Part shown: positions 54,587 to 64,000 of the stretch, in pieces | Layout of the letters: every line of letters starts with the position of its first letter | How positions within the stretch are numbered: the first letter of the stretch is position 1 | Assembly: GCA_024867545.1 (NCBI GenBank) | Contig: JANFNE010000003.1 | Span: 1,736,001-1,800,000, forward strand | DNA: 64,000 nt | Reading direction: 5' to 3' | Source: Phytopythium helicoides | Taxonomy: Eukaryota; Oomycota; Peronosporomycetes; Pythiales; Pythiaceae | Notes under the pieces: generated by a model | What the model saw: the letters and a program-made list of their open reading frames with translations, nothing else | Told to the model about the DNA's origin: nothing | Databases searched by the model: none | Made by a program: the position numbers and the translations under genes

Positions 54587-55826
54587 GCCCGTGGCCTTGA
54601 CCTCGAAGATGCCGTTCTCGATCGACAGAATCGACACATCGAAGGTACCACCACCCAGGTCGAAGATGAGCACATTGCACGCCTTGCCGTCCGAGCCGGC
54701 GTTGGTGTCCAGACCGTAGGCAAGAGCGGCGGCCGTGGGCTCGTTGATGATACGCTTGACGTCAAGGCCAGCGATCGAACCAGGCGTCCTTGGTCGACTG
54801 ACGCTGCTGGTCGTTGAAGTAGGCCGGGACCGTGACGACAGCCTGGTTGATGGGCTGGCCAAGGTAAGCCTCGGCGGTCTCCTTCATGCGCAGGAAGCAC
54901 CATCGACGAGATCTCCTCGGGCGTGAAGCGCTTGCTCTCACCCTTGAACTCGACCTCAATAAGGATCTTGTCGTCGTCACCCTCGGCGATCTTGAAGGGG
55001 AAGTGCGTGGCGTCCTTCTTGACAACAGGGGTCCGAGAAGCTGCGGCCAATGATACGCTTGGCGTCGAAGACCGTGTTGGTGGCGTTCGAAGCGGCCTGG
55101 ATCTTGGCGGCCTCACCGATGAGGCGCTCGCTCTCGTTGAAGGCAACCCACGAGGGCGTGGTGCGGTTACCCTCCGAGTTGGCAATGATCTCGACCTGGC
55201 CGTCCTTCCAGACGCCGACGCACGAGTAGGTGGTACCAAGGTCAATACCGATGACCTCCGAGAATCCCTTCTCTGCGCGCTTGGCGCGCTCCTCGCGCTC
55301 CTTGCGCGCCTTGTTGATCTTCTCCTCAATCTCCATGCGCTTCATCTTGCGCGTGGCCTCGTCCATCTCAACGCCCGAGATCTCCTCCTCCTGCACCTGG
55401 AGCGCGGCCTGGGCCTGGGTGAGTCCGGCCTGGAGGGGCTTGTTTCCCTTCTCGACCGTGAGGCCCTGCGTGTAGGCCGTGACGGCCTTGGCGTAGTTCT
55501 TAATGTAGAAGTGCGCGGCGCCGAGGCGGGCGTATCCCTTGGCGAACTTGGGGTCGATCTCGACGCACGCCTTGGCGTCCTGCATGGCGGGCGTGGCCTG
55601 GCCGGCGCTCAGGTACGCGGCCGAGCGGTTCGAGTAGTAAATCACGTTCGTGGGCTCGTACGCGATGGCGGCCGTGAACTCCTTGATGGCCGTGGCGTGG
55701 TCTCCAGCCGCGAACGCCGGCGTTTCCGCGCTCCTTGGCCTCGGCGCCCAGCTTGGCGCGCTCGGCGGCGTCCAGGCCGGCGTGCGGGTCCTTGGTGGTC
55801 TTGCGCGAGCGACGCTTCGGGGCCAT
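53461..55826 (-). CDS. TPR-HSP70 fusion chaperone without EEVD end (several one-base indels)
   Basis: The start at 55826 ([13 protein letters not shown]) gives a basic N-terminus and then three TPR-type repeats of the Hop/SGT kind: [49 protein letters not shown] charged helix follows (about residues 115-165), and then a full HSP70 ATPase domain ([52 protein letters not shown]) and substrate-binding domain ([23 protein letters not shown]). The lid is short and ends ERMVRF, without the EEVD that normally recruits TPR co-chaperones. Extra single bases near 55728, 55029, 54895, 54787 and 54256 break the frame, but every motif continues one frame over. Expected length is about 786 residues. It is probably cytosolic or nuclear. 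No heat-shock element is evident upstream. Confidence 0.85.
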
Positions 55827-57177
55827 CTTGATTGACTTTCTCTTGGACTTTCCCGGGTCCGGGGCGGCGGGCGACTTTGGAAATGACTGCGCGGGGGAAG
55901 CCGCGGGGGGCGGAGCGAGCTGGGCCACGGGTTGCCATTCGGCAACCGGTAGCTGCAAGCCTGGGGAGCGCGTTGCGCGATCAGGGGGGAAACCTGCTGC
56001 CTCATGGTGGATCGGGCGCCGTTCAACGTGACCTCGGTGCTTCCTCACCAACCAAATCCGCGCGTGCGTTGCACTGATATTGGGTGGAGAACGGACGAGT
56101 TGTACTGAATTAGCAGTTATTTTTGAATGCCACGGTCTTGGGCAAACGCGGATTGCGCACGCGCTACTGCTGGTCCGATTGAGATGCTGTCCAGGGTGCA
56201 TTCGCTGCCGAACGCTCCACTACTACTACCATCAGCGCATTGGCCACTGCCATGTTCACAGCGCTCCGCCACTGATGCCACACCTTTTCCAAGCGACCGC
56301 GTAAATACTACCCAGCAATTGAACCACTATCATCAAGCGGTACGCCACTAATCACCGAACTCGTCAACGTCGTGCCGCTAAACACAGACACACACGCGCA
56401 CGTACACACACAGGCGCCGGTAGTCGAAGGGTTTGTACTGCCCGACACATTCGCGTCGCCTCCGATTGGTCCAGCACCGACAGACACGCCCATAACGCCG
56501 AATAAACTGCCCCACGAGATCAACATCACTCCGGATGCGCCATCAGACGCAGAGCCGATCACAGCGCTCGAGCCCACGCTCGCCGAGCCACTTGCTGTCA
56601 CCTCGCTTGCACCGCTCCGGATCATCACGCTGGTGCTCGTGCCACACGACGATCATCTCTCGACGGTGAGACGGATGCGCCGCCGCCGCTCACGGATGCT
56701 CTGCCAGCGACCTCGATCTTTCCGGCAGCAGATGACGTCAACGATCCACTGCCGACAAGTTCGGACCCGCTCGCTATAGCAGAGTTGCCGCTGCTGCTAC
56801 TTCTGCTGCTCCCAGCACCGTGCGTTGAAAGCACAACCAAGTCGCTCATCGGCAAGCCAGCGCCGATTGTCACAGACACAAAGTCGCAACCCGATCCAAC
56901 CAGTGGCCCGTCATCCACCATCACGTCCGCGCGTTGCTGGCTCAGGACAACTTCCTCGCCGCACTCGCTGACCGAACGTCCACCCAGCTTGATGCAGATA
57001 CACTTCAACCTGACCTCTGCGTATAAATATTCAGAGGATTGGTGCTCTATACGTGTCAAATGAGGACATTCCGGTCAGGCTTCCAGTTCTACTCTTCTGA
57101 TGCACGACCTATTAAGGACACTTTGTCCGAACACACACATAGCAACCTGAAAATGAGCTTGACAACGCTGAGAACAT
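55827..57177. other. Intergenic, low-complexity region
   Basis: Between the HSP70 and BRO-like genes. Open frames exist on both strands at 56308-57059 (Pro/Thr/Ala-rich on plus, Gly/Ser-rich on minus), but none has a domain. A TATA-like string TATAAATAT lies at 57022-57030, an element unusual for oomycete housekeeping promoters, and could serve the BRO-like gene. Confidence 0.4.
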
Positions 57178-57450
57178 GAACGGCTCGATGGGCGTGGGCG
57201 GTGCTGCCAAGCGAGCGATTCCTGCTCTAGCGACGCCAGGGGCGAAGCTGCGGCGGGTTTTGCCGAGAAATGCGCTGTTGCAGCTCCAAGGGCAGTCAAC
57301 GCCGAGTTCGGACCGATTGCGAAGCTGCAGACCCAGCAGCAGTTGGTTCCGGTGTTTGAGCCGGTGAAGCTTCGCACCATTCTGCCGAAGCCAGATCCAC
57401 CGCCCCAGCTAATTCAACCACCGCAGCAGCGCAGTGAACCGCGAGAGGAA

Positions 57451-58242
57451 ATGCCGAACTGGAATGGACTGCAGTGGCTCCCGAATCAAATTCGGCGCAA
57501 GTCCATGGAGAAGCTTTTCACGGATGTGGCTAGAGAGCTCCACTCTGTTGACGTCCGAGGAAAGCTGAGCTGGGAAGGGATCTACTTTTGTGCGAGGGAC
57601 GTCGCGCTCGCCTTTGAGTTTGAGTGCGAGGATATCTGTGAGGAGAACGGCTTTTTCGTGGGAGTTCACAACAAATGGTTCGCCACGAAGATTACAGAGG
57701 ACAGGACGACCAGGAACAAAAAGGAGGTGACAAAGTGTTACCTGACGGAAACCGGCTTGGTGCAAGCGTGTTCACTGTTGAAGATCAAGCAGGCGTACAT
57801 CTATCTCTTCGTCTGTGTCGGGGAAACTGGTCAAATGTACACATTCGGCAAGACTAGAGGTCTAACCGCCCGAGCTGAGACACGCAAGCGAGAACTCCTA
57901 GTGCATGGCTTCGAAGAATTCGTAGAGGATGTCCTCCACGTCCCGGTAGCAACCCACCTGTACTCCGAGGCGGAGACGGCCTTCAAGAAGCGACTCATGG
58001 GCATCAACTTCTACCGCGAGACCTCCTTCTCACATAATATGTGCTTGGTTGATTACGATGATAAAGGAAACCGCTACGACAATGCTGATGCGCGAAGATT
58101 GCAAGTCGTCGAAATCCTGAACGAGATCGACGAAGAGTTCAATGGAAAAGCAAGTTTTTTGTTCACTCCAAATCGAGTGAAGCACTTGCTGGTTTTGTAC
58201 TTGATCCAGCACAGCTATAACACGAAGATCGAGGTCGAGTGA
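57451..58242 (+). CDS. BRO/MSV199-like and T5orf172-like protein, possible viral origin
   Basis: The first in-frame ATG is at 57451 (MPNWNGLQWLP), but the frame is open from 57178 and its Gln/Pro-rich part (QTQQQLVPVFEPVKL) may be coding, so the start is uncertain. The N-terminal part (WEGIYFCARDVALAFEF to YLTETGLVQACSLLKIKQ) resembles the BRO-N/MSV199 DNA-binding modules of large DNA viruses. The next part (YIYLFVCVGETGQMYTFGKT, then TARAETRKREL and YSEAETAFKKRL) resembles the T5orf172 domain, a GIY-YIG relative. This pairing is common in nucleocytoplasmic large DNA viruses and phages. The gene sits between ordinary oomycete genes, so an old viral insertion is inferred. The frame is intact. 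Domain assignments are by eye. Confidence 0.55.
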   Translation: MPNWNGLQWLPNQIRRKSMEKLFTDVARELHSVDVRGKLSWEGIYFCARDVALAFEFECEDICEENGFFVGVHNKWFATKITEDRTTRNKKEVTKCYLTETGLVQACSLLKIKQAYIYLFVCVGETGQMYTFGKTRGLTARAETRKRELLVHGFEEFVEDVLHVPVATHLYSEAETAFKKRLMGINFYRETSFSHNMCLVDYDDKGNRYDNADARRLQVVEILNEIDEEFNGKASFLFTPNRVKHLLVLYLIQHSYNTKIEVE

Positions 58243-58390
58243 GGTGCGCAAGGAGTTGATGGCGTTGGGCTCGCAAAGCTCCAGACAGATCTGGTGTCCT
58301 AGGTCTTTGCTAATTCATGTTTAGTTGTTAGCTCTGCACCTGTGCTTTCTCCATTGCTGCAGCCTTGCTGTCCAGAATACCGACACAGTG

Positions 58391-58636
58391 ATGAACATGA
58401 ACTACACACCCATCGCAAGATTGGCGGTGTACAAGACAACCAAGAAGTTCAACAAGTTTCCGGCATTCAAAGCAAATCCGCGAACCCAGCAGATCAAACC
58501 GATCACTATAGTCTCCCCCAACGCCATCGGAAATCTGGTTGAGCGTCGCATCGAGAGGATCATGACGGAGGCGACAGCGATCTGTGGAGATGATCATCAG
58601 CGGAAACAAAGAGGTTGTTTCGGTAAAGGACCATGA
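58391..58636 (+). CDS. Small hypothetical protein
   Basis: An 81-residue open frame from ATG (MNMNYTPIARLAVYKTTKK) to GCFGKGP. It is basic and has no domain I recognise. It follows the BRO-like gene by about 150 nt and could be another remnant of the same insertion or chance. Confidence 0.2.
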   Translation: MNMNYTPIARLAVYKTTKKFNKFPAFKANPRTQQIKPITIVSPNAIGNLVERRIERIMTEATAICGDDHQRKQRGCFGKGP

Positions 58637-59073
58637 GATGGGGTTATCACTTGCGACGTAGCTACGGACTGCGCGGTGCATCCAGCACATTCAGGAGACT
58701 CCCGGAATACTCGATCAGAAACGTGGGCAGACGTCCCGGAGCAAGCACCTGCGTCTGGCAATGACTCCGCTCCTTCGTGCCTCGTCAAGTAGGGGATCTG
58801 CTAGGTCACGACCAGCCTGACGATGAAAGCCTAATCGCCAACCTCCCGTGGCGTTGGCTCGCAGAGCCTTCTCGCCTTCCTCCTCCTCGTCGCTCGAGTC
58901 CACATCCGATCCTCTAGACGACTCACCTTCCTCCTCAACGACAACTACAGTGCTCTGCCATCTTCATCCCTGCTCGTCATCTCTTCACTTCACACAGGCT
59001 CCATCTCGCCGCCTCCTTCCAACTGTCACCACCCACTCTCCAAACCGATACAATTGCAGCAAAAAAGGCGACC
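58637..59073. other. Intergenic, leader of the acetyltransferase
   Basis: No gene seen. The stretch is pyrimidine-rich towards the ATG at 59074, as in other leaders of this window. Confidence 0.4.
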
Positions 59074-59601
59074 ATGGAGGCGGACGACGCGGTGGACCTG
59101 GCGACGTACCAGGGGGAGAAGCAGCTCGCGGAGCTCGTGCGGCTGATCGAGAAGGACCTGTCGGAGCCCTACTCGGTCTTCACGTACCGCTACTTCCTCT
59201 ACAACTGGCCGGAGCTCTGCGTGCTGGCGCGCGCGCGCGGCCGCGTCGTGGGCGTCATCATCGGCCGCCTGGAGCCGCTGGACGCGAGCCCCGATGAGAG
59301 CGAGCGCCGCGACGACGCGCTGACGGCAGCGGTGGGCGACGACCAGCGCTGGAGGGGCTACATCGCCATGCTGGCCGTGGACCACAAGTTCCGTCACCGC
59401 GGCATCGGCTCGCGACTCGCGCAGCGGGTGATCGACAAGATGAAGGACGCGGGCTGCGCCGAGGTGTCGCTCGAGACCGAGATCGACAACCGCGGAGCCA
59501 TCCACCTGTACGAGAACCTGGGCTTCGTGCGCGACGAGCGGCTCGTGCGCTACTACCTCAACGGTGGAGACGCCTTCCGCCTCAAGCTCTGGCTCGAGTA
59601 G
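59074..59601 (+). CDS. NAA30: N-terminal acetyltransferase NatC catalytic subunit (NAA30/MAK3 type)
   Basis: This GNAT-fold enzyme transfers acetyl from acetyl-CoA to protein N-termini starting with Met plus a hydrophobic residue. Its 175 residues are almost all domain. The early motif LSEPYSVFTYRYFLYNWP is typical for NAA30 substrate binding, followed by YIAMLAVDHKFRHRGIGSRLA with the acetyl-CoA loop R-x-x-G-I-G, then EVSLETEIDNRGAIHLYENLGF and the C-terminal RYYLNGGDAFRLKLWLE. The ATG lies directly before the domain. It converges with MCM7, with only 72 nt between the stop codons. Confidence 0.9.
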   Translation: MEADDAVDLATYQGEKQLAELVRLIEKDLSEPYSVFTYRYFLYNWPELCVLARARGRVVGVIIGRLEPLDASPDESERRDDALTAAVGDDQRWRGYIAMLAVDHKFRHRGIGSRLAQRVIDKMKDAGCAEVSLETEIDNRGAIHLYENLGFVRDERLVRYYLNGGDAFRLKLWLE

Positions 59602-59673
59602 GCTCTCGTCAATTGCCAAGACACCAACGTTCACTAACAGACCCCCACCGTCTTTGTTTGCCACCGTCCACGA

Positions 59674-62297
59674 CTACCGCACGAACGACAGCGTCGTGCC
59701 ATTCGTGCTCAGCTGCATGACCTCCAGCGCCTCGTAGTACTTGATGCACGCGCGCAGCTGCTGCGCCGTGAAGCCCTTGCGTAGCACAGCCGGCTCCACG
59801 TCGCTCATCGCCACCACCGTCGACTTGCGGTCCGTCGCGAACTCCAGCAGCAGCCGGTAGATCTTGGACGTCGCGTCCTGTGACGACCGCGCGCCGGTCG
59901 CCTGCCCGCTGCTCGCTTCGTCGCCCTCCTGCTCCGTCAGTGACGCCTTGGACACGTACACCAGTCGGATGGCCTCGTCCACGTCCTGGTTGATCACCTC
60001 GGTCGCAAACCGCAGCCGTGCCAGCGCCTGGGAGAGACGCAGGATACTCAGCAGCTGACGTGCCGTCATTGCCGTCTGCGCGTGGTTGTTGCTCGAGCTG
60101 TCGCCAAAACCAGACGAGTTGAAGCGGTTGCTGCTGCTCTGCTGCAGCCGCGCCTGCTCGTTCGCGTCCTGCTGCCGCAGCGTCACGTACGCCTCCACGA
60201 TGTAGGTGCACAAATCTTCAGGAATGCTCGGCTGGTACTGCTTTGCGATGGCGATGAAGTACCGCAGCACCTCTGGCCGGACGGGCTCGAAGGCCATGTC
60301 CGGGTTCTTGGCGAACCGGTGCACGTACGTCACGTGGCGCGCGAGCGCCTCATCCTTGGTGAAATTCGCCACGTCCAGCAGAAGGAACAGCAAATCGAAT
60401 CGCGACAGCAGCGCATTCGGCAGATTGATGTTCTGCGACGCACTCAGGGCCTTGTTGTACCGACCATAGATGGGATTCGCAGCCGCCAGCACCGACGTGC
60501 GCGCATTCAGCGTGGTGGTGATGCCAGCCTTGGCGATACTGACTGTCTGCTGCTCCATAACTTCGTGGATGGCTGTGCGATCGCCCTCCTCCATCTTGTC
60601 AAACTCGTCGATGCAGCAAATGCCCATATCCGCGAGTACGAGAGCGCCTCCCTCGAGCGTCATCTCCTTGGTCAGTGCATCACGCACCACAGCGGCCGTC
60701 AGACCGACGCCTGAAGAGCCCTTACCGGTAGTGTACACGCCTCGAGGGGCAATCGTGGCAATGTGCTTTAGGAGCTGGGACTTGGCCACACCCGGGTCGC
60801 CCATCAGCAAGACGTTGATGTCTCCACGAAGCTTCATGCCTTCATCCATTCGCTTCGTCACTCCGCCAATCATAAGTAATAGCAGTGCCTTCTTGACGTC
60901 CTCATGCCCGTAAATCTCGGGTGCAATCGACTGCGACAGCATTTCATAAACGTTCTTCCCGCCTTCCTGGAGCGCAAGAACTGCAGCCTCCATATCCTCG
61001 CTCGATTCCATTGCCGAGTAGCGCTTTTTGTGGTTCACAACGTCAGTGGCTTCGAGGTACGTCTCGGTCACAAGCCCCATCTGCATCTGCCGCTGGGCGG
61101 AATACGGCAGCGGGAGGAAGATGCCACAAATCGTTACGAGGGCACCGGGCTCGCACGTCCGAGTCAACTCGCCACGAAGATATACTGTCAGTGTTCGCGG
61201 AATGTGGCCCATGGGCACTTGATCAGGCAGTTCCTGCAATTTCATCTCTTGATACTTTTCGAACTTGGACGCCTTGGGTTGCAGCAGCAGTCGACCATTC
61301 GCTCTATTGGTCTCGCACCGCTTGCTTGGGCATGTCTGTAGCGGCGTGAACTGCCGCGAGTTGACCTCCTGGTACACCTCAAAGGCGCACGCCTCGCACG
61401 TGTACGTGGCGACTGTGAGCAGAGGCTTGACGCTCGACACGCGCGTGACCATGCCCTTGATGCGCACGAGGCGGCCGACGTCTCGCGCCTTAACGTCGCG
61501 GATTGGTGCGGACTTTTGCTTGACGCCTGGCACGAGGCGCACCTCGAAGCGCCGCATGAGCGCAGGCGGGAAGACGTTGTCGTTCGCTCCAGGCGGCGCG
61601 GCGCCCGCCTCCTGCTGCTGCTGGTTCTGCGCGGCGATCTCCTGCGCTCGGTGCAGCCGCAGCACGTCCAGCACGTCCTGCGCGTGGGAAATGTCGCGCG
61701 TGGGGGCCGGCAGTAGCTCGTCGATGGCCTCTGCGAACAGCGCCATGTACCTCCGCGCGTTGCGCGCCATGCGCGTCACGAACGTCGGGTCGTCCCGCTC
61801 AAACTGCTCCACAAGCACGCGCAAGTCCGTCAGCAGCCTGCACCATCCCGGCATCCGCATCAACCCAGCGGCGCACAATCTGGATGTCGTCCAGCGCGAT
61901 CGGGATGGACGTGCGCTCGCGGTTGGCCACCTCTTGCTGCGGTCAGATCCCCTCGTCAGCCCCCCTCGCCAGCCCCCAGCTTCGCAGCAGCAGCGCTCCC
62001 CGCTCACCAGCATGCGCATGTACTTTGGCCCGTCCGCCGGGTCCTCCAGGTCGGACGTGAACTGCAGCAGGAAGCTCGCGCACTTGGCTGCGTCCGCCGG
62101 TCCGTCAGCCGTCAGCCTCGCCCGGATCTCCGCGCCGACGCTCGCCGCGCACCTTTCTCCTCCGCGTAATTGGATTGGCCGGCGCCTGCACCGCCTGCCG
62201 CGCCGCCCGCAGCGTTCGCCGTCACGTCGCTGGGCTGCGAGGAGCCGAGCGACGCGCGCGCGCGGCCGCCGGAGCGCACGAACGCCGGCGACGCCAT
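59674..62297 (-). CDS. MCM7: DNA replication licensing factor MCM7 (four exons)
   Basis: This is a subunit of the MCM2-7 replicative helicase. Start MASPAFVRSGG at 62297. Three introns, at 62152-62088, 62007-61937 and 61876-61804 (65, 71 and 73 nt, donors GTGCGC or GTGAGC), give an unbroken frame of about 804 residues. The joins NYAEEKAKCASFLLQF, KYMRMLQEVANRER and LDDIQIFERDDP all match the MCM7 N-terminal layout. Further on: a zinc motif (YTCEACAFEV...CPSKRCE), SIAPEIYGHEDVKKALLLL, Walker A GDPGVAKSQLLKH, Walker B ICCIDEFDKM, Arg finger LLSRFDLLF, and a winged-helix C-terminus ending TLSFVR. Gly/Ala-rich residues precede the domain. E2F-like palindromes lie directly upstream. Confidence 0.95.
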
Positions 62298-62305
62298 CGA
62301 AGTTG

Positions 62306-62339
62306 TTGGCGCGCCAAAAAAAATTTTTTGGCGCCAAAA
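62306..62339. promoter_or_regulatory. Two E2F-like palindromes in the MCM7 promoter
   Basis: TTGGCGCGCCAA (62306-62317) and TTTTTTGGCGCCAAAA (62324-62339) are palindromes containing the TTTSGCGC-type core of E2F/DP sites. They lie 9-42 nt upstream of the MCM7 ATG and about 180-210 nt from the divergent Sfi1-like gene. MCM genes are classic E2F targets in animals and plants. Confidence 0.6.
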
Positions 62340-62453
62340 GCCGCGCAGACTACAGCGGATGGTATTATTTGATAGAATGAATACGGATACTGTCGTTTTG
62401 GAGTATTTGGGACACTCTTTCGGGGAGAGAAATGTTTCGTGAGGCGGGGTTTT

Positions 62454-62464
62454 GGCCAATCAGA
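62454..62464 (+). promoter_or_regulatory. CCAAT box before the Sfi1-like gene
   Basis: GGCCAATCAGA matches the NF-Y CCAAT consensus and lies 54 nt before the ATG at 62518, inside the divergent promoter shared with MCM7. Confidence 0.45.
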
Positions 62465-62517
62465 GAGATTTGAGGAATGGGTACGAAAACGCGATCCTGA
62501 AGAGATGCGAGAGCCTC

Positions 62518-64000
62518 ATGGACCGCGCGAGGGAGGCGCTGCGGACTCTGAGCGAGGAGCTCGAGGAGCGAGCGGAGCGCGACAGAGCGCGGCTGGGCCG
62601 GATCTCGCGCTCCAGAGCGGGTCTTCGAGGTGCAAAGGTCGAGGATTCGCGCGGTGCCAAGGTCGAGCTGCCGGCGACATGGGCGGACTTGGACGCGGCG
62701 CTCGCGGCGCTCCGGTTTAGCTCGTGCGATTCGGCGTGTAGAGGCGACAAGAGGCCTGTGAAGGCACCGACGCGGTTGGCTATGCGTGCCAAAAGAGCAT
62801 CCCCGTCACTCAAGCTTCCGGAGCAGATTGTCCACTGTGCTCGCCAGGCGAAGCGATCGTCTGCTGATGATCGGAGCACGCGGCTGGACATAACGCACAA
62901 GTACCTGACATTGTGGAGGGATCTAGCACAGGCGACAACGGTCGTGAGGAACTTGTCAAGGCGGGCAGCATCGCATCACTCCGATACGCTGGTTCGGCAC
63001 GCGTTCCACGCGTGGCAATTATATCACGCTCGGTTCCAGCAGCTTTCGGTAAAGGAGCAACGTGTAGCTGCACGAGCACATGCGATCACGATCGAACATG
63101 CATATCATCGTTGGTATCGCGCATTCCAGTACCAACAGCGCTATCGACACCTCCTGCAATTGCGACGGCAGAATCTTCTCACCGAAGTATTTCAACTGTG
63201 GCAAGATCGAGCTCGAGTCAGCAGTAAGCTTCGACGTCTTCGGGGTCGTAGTCGTTTCCAACTTGCGAGGTCTGCTTTTCACCGATGGTTTCAGTTTATT
63301 GATCGCCGCCACAGTCGCCGTGTACAGTATTCAATAGCCAATCAGTTCTTCCTTGAGTGCTGTTGGAAGGTATTCGTGAAGAACGTTCGCAGACAAGTTC
63401 AATGCAGACATATTGCTGCTGCCCATGCCAAAACCCTCCAGCTTCGAAGAATTGAAATATTGTTTGACAAGTGGATTGTATTTGTGAACAGACGGAGGCG
63501 GTGGTGGGCTGCAATCAAGTGGGATCGACAATGTGTTCTCGCGTCTGCGCTGGAGAACTGGAGAAAAAAGATCCGGCAAAGGCGATTTGTATCAGCTATT
63601 ATCAAGAGGGTGGAAAAGAAACAGCGTCGTAGTCTGCTTCGATGGTCCTTCCATCAGTGGCATCTTGCCTTCAAGATACTTCGAAGTCGTGCAGTGAGGT
63701 TTCAGGTGAGGCAAGCGTTCGTTACAAATGAATTGTCATCAACGACTAATGCTCTGGGTGATAAAGATCCTGGTCGAGCGAATTGCTTTACGCAGAGCCT
63801 TTCGATTTCTGCGGCTGCTTTGTAAGACACTCGGCGAGCGGGAGGTGAGCATGCGTGCCTGGAAGCAGCGACGAGCAATTATTAATTGGCACGAACAGGT
63901 TCAGTATCAACGAAGCCTTACACGTCGCTCAGATAGTGTTGCTACGTGCTACAGAGCATTTGTTCAACAATGCCATGGGTGGCGGCCGTGGCGGCTCGCC
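62518..64000 (+). CDS. Sfi1-like Trp-repeat protein, partial at window end
   Basis: The ATG at 62518 starts a charged N-terminus (MDRAREALRTLSEELEERAE). About ten spaced Trp units of the Sfi1 centrin-binding type follow: YLTLWRDL, AFHAWQLY, AYHRWYRA, VFQLWQDR, AFHRWFQF, CWKVFVK, LFDKWIVF, ALENWRKK and SFHQWHLAF. Near 63706 the frame seems to end soon (stop near 63825), but repeat sequence continues one frame over (LVERIALRRAF, MRAWKQRR, IINWHEQ). A 61-nt intron at 63706-63766 with a GTGAGG donor keeps phase 0. Alternatively there is an indel near 63740, because LMLWVIKI within it also looks like a repeat. The gene runs off the window. Sfi1 proteins bind centrin at basal bodies or spindle poles. 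It may be the intact relative of the broken copy at 44-46 kb. Confidence 0.7.

Noticed and set aside
56308..57059. Overlapping open frames on both strands (Pro/Thr-rich plus, Gly/Ser-rich minus)
   Set aside because: Low-complexity composition on both strands, no domain, no clear promoter or splice context; coding potential undecided.
61804..61876. Frameshift in the MCM7 N-terminal region
   Set aside because: A 73-nt intron with GTGCGC donor and GCAG acceptor joins LDDIQI to FERDDP exactly as in other MCM7 proteins.
1..64000. tRNA or rRNA genes
   Set aside because: I found no cloverleaf with A and B boxes or rRNA-like segment by reading; a covariance-model scan would be needed to exclude small ones.

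Overview
This window looks like nuclear DNA of an oomycete (Phytophthora/Pythium group; the species cannot be told from sequence alone). The reasons are a large tandem family of secreted proteins of the AA17 lytic polysaccharide monooxygenase (LPMO) type, a family known from oomycetes; short introns of about 60-115 nt with GTRCGT-like donors, some with CTAAC-like branch sites; Inr-like GCTCATTC elements about 60-95 nt upstream of several start codons; and GC-rich, compact housekeeping genes.

Layout. 1-11.2 kb: a bZIP transcription factor, mitochondrial HSP60 with a heat-shock element upstream, a phospholipid:diacylglycerol acyltransferase, and a minus-strand HAT-repeat/RGG-box protein. 11.4-15.4 kb: a large inverted repeat (two arms of about 1.7 kb around a 0.6 kb spacer). 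Each arm carries one copy of a secreted His-rich, Cys-repeat protein, so the two genes are head to head. 15.8-42.2 kb: sixteen LPMO-like genes. Fourteen are AA17-like and two (36.5-39.0 kb) belong to a different, related-looking His1 family. One minus-strand gene is followed by eight plus-strand genes, then seven minus-strand genes, and the blocks meet tail to tail at 30.6-31.0 kb. 43.9-46.1 kb: fragments of an Sfi1-like Trp-repeat gene that look broken by an internal inversion. 47.3-62.3 kb: NAD-glutamate dehydrogenase, a ubiquitin-specific protease, an unusual TPR-HSP70 fusion, a BRO/MSV199-T5orf172-like gene of possible large-DNA-virus origin, an NAA30-type acetyltransferase, and MCM7 with E2F-like palindromes in its promoter. 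The end of the window holds a second, better preserved Sfi1-like gene.

How the genes fit together. The LPMO array is a locus for secreted copper oxidases that would attack plant or microbial wall polysaccharides. All catalytic domains are similar, but the C-terminal tails are modular: most are Ser/Thr/acidic linkers closed by a single-Cys, Arg-rich end, two end in a Gly/Phe motif, and one carries eight acidic single-Cys repeats. The neighbouring His-rich secreted pair could bind metal, but that is inference.

Quality note. Several clearly functional genes (HSP60, TPR-HSP70, USP, some LPMOs) contain isolated one-base indels, mostly insertions, best explained by consensus errors. The frame breaks shared by the two LPMO genes at 30-31 kb are different and may be real.
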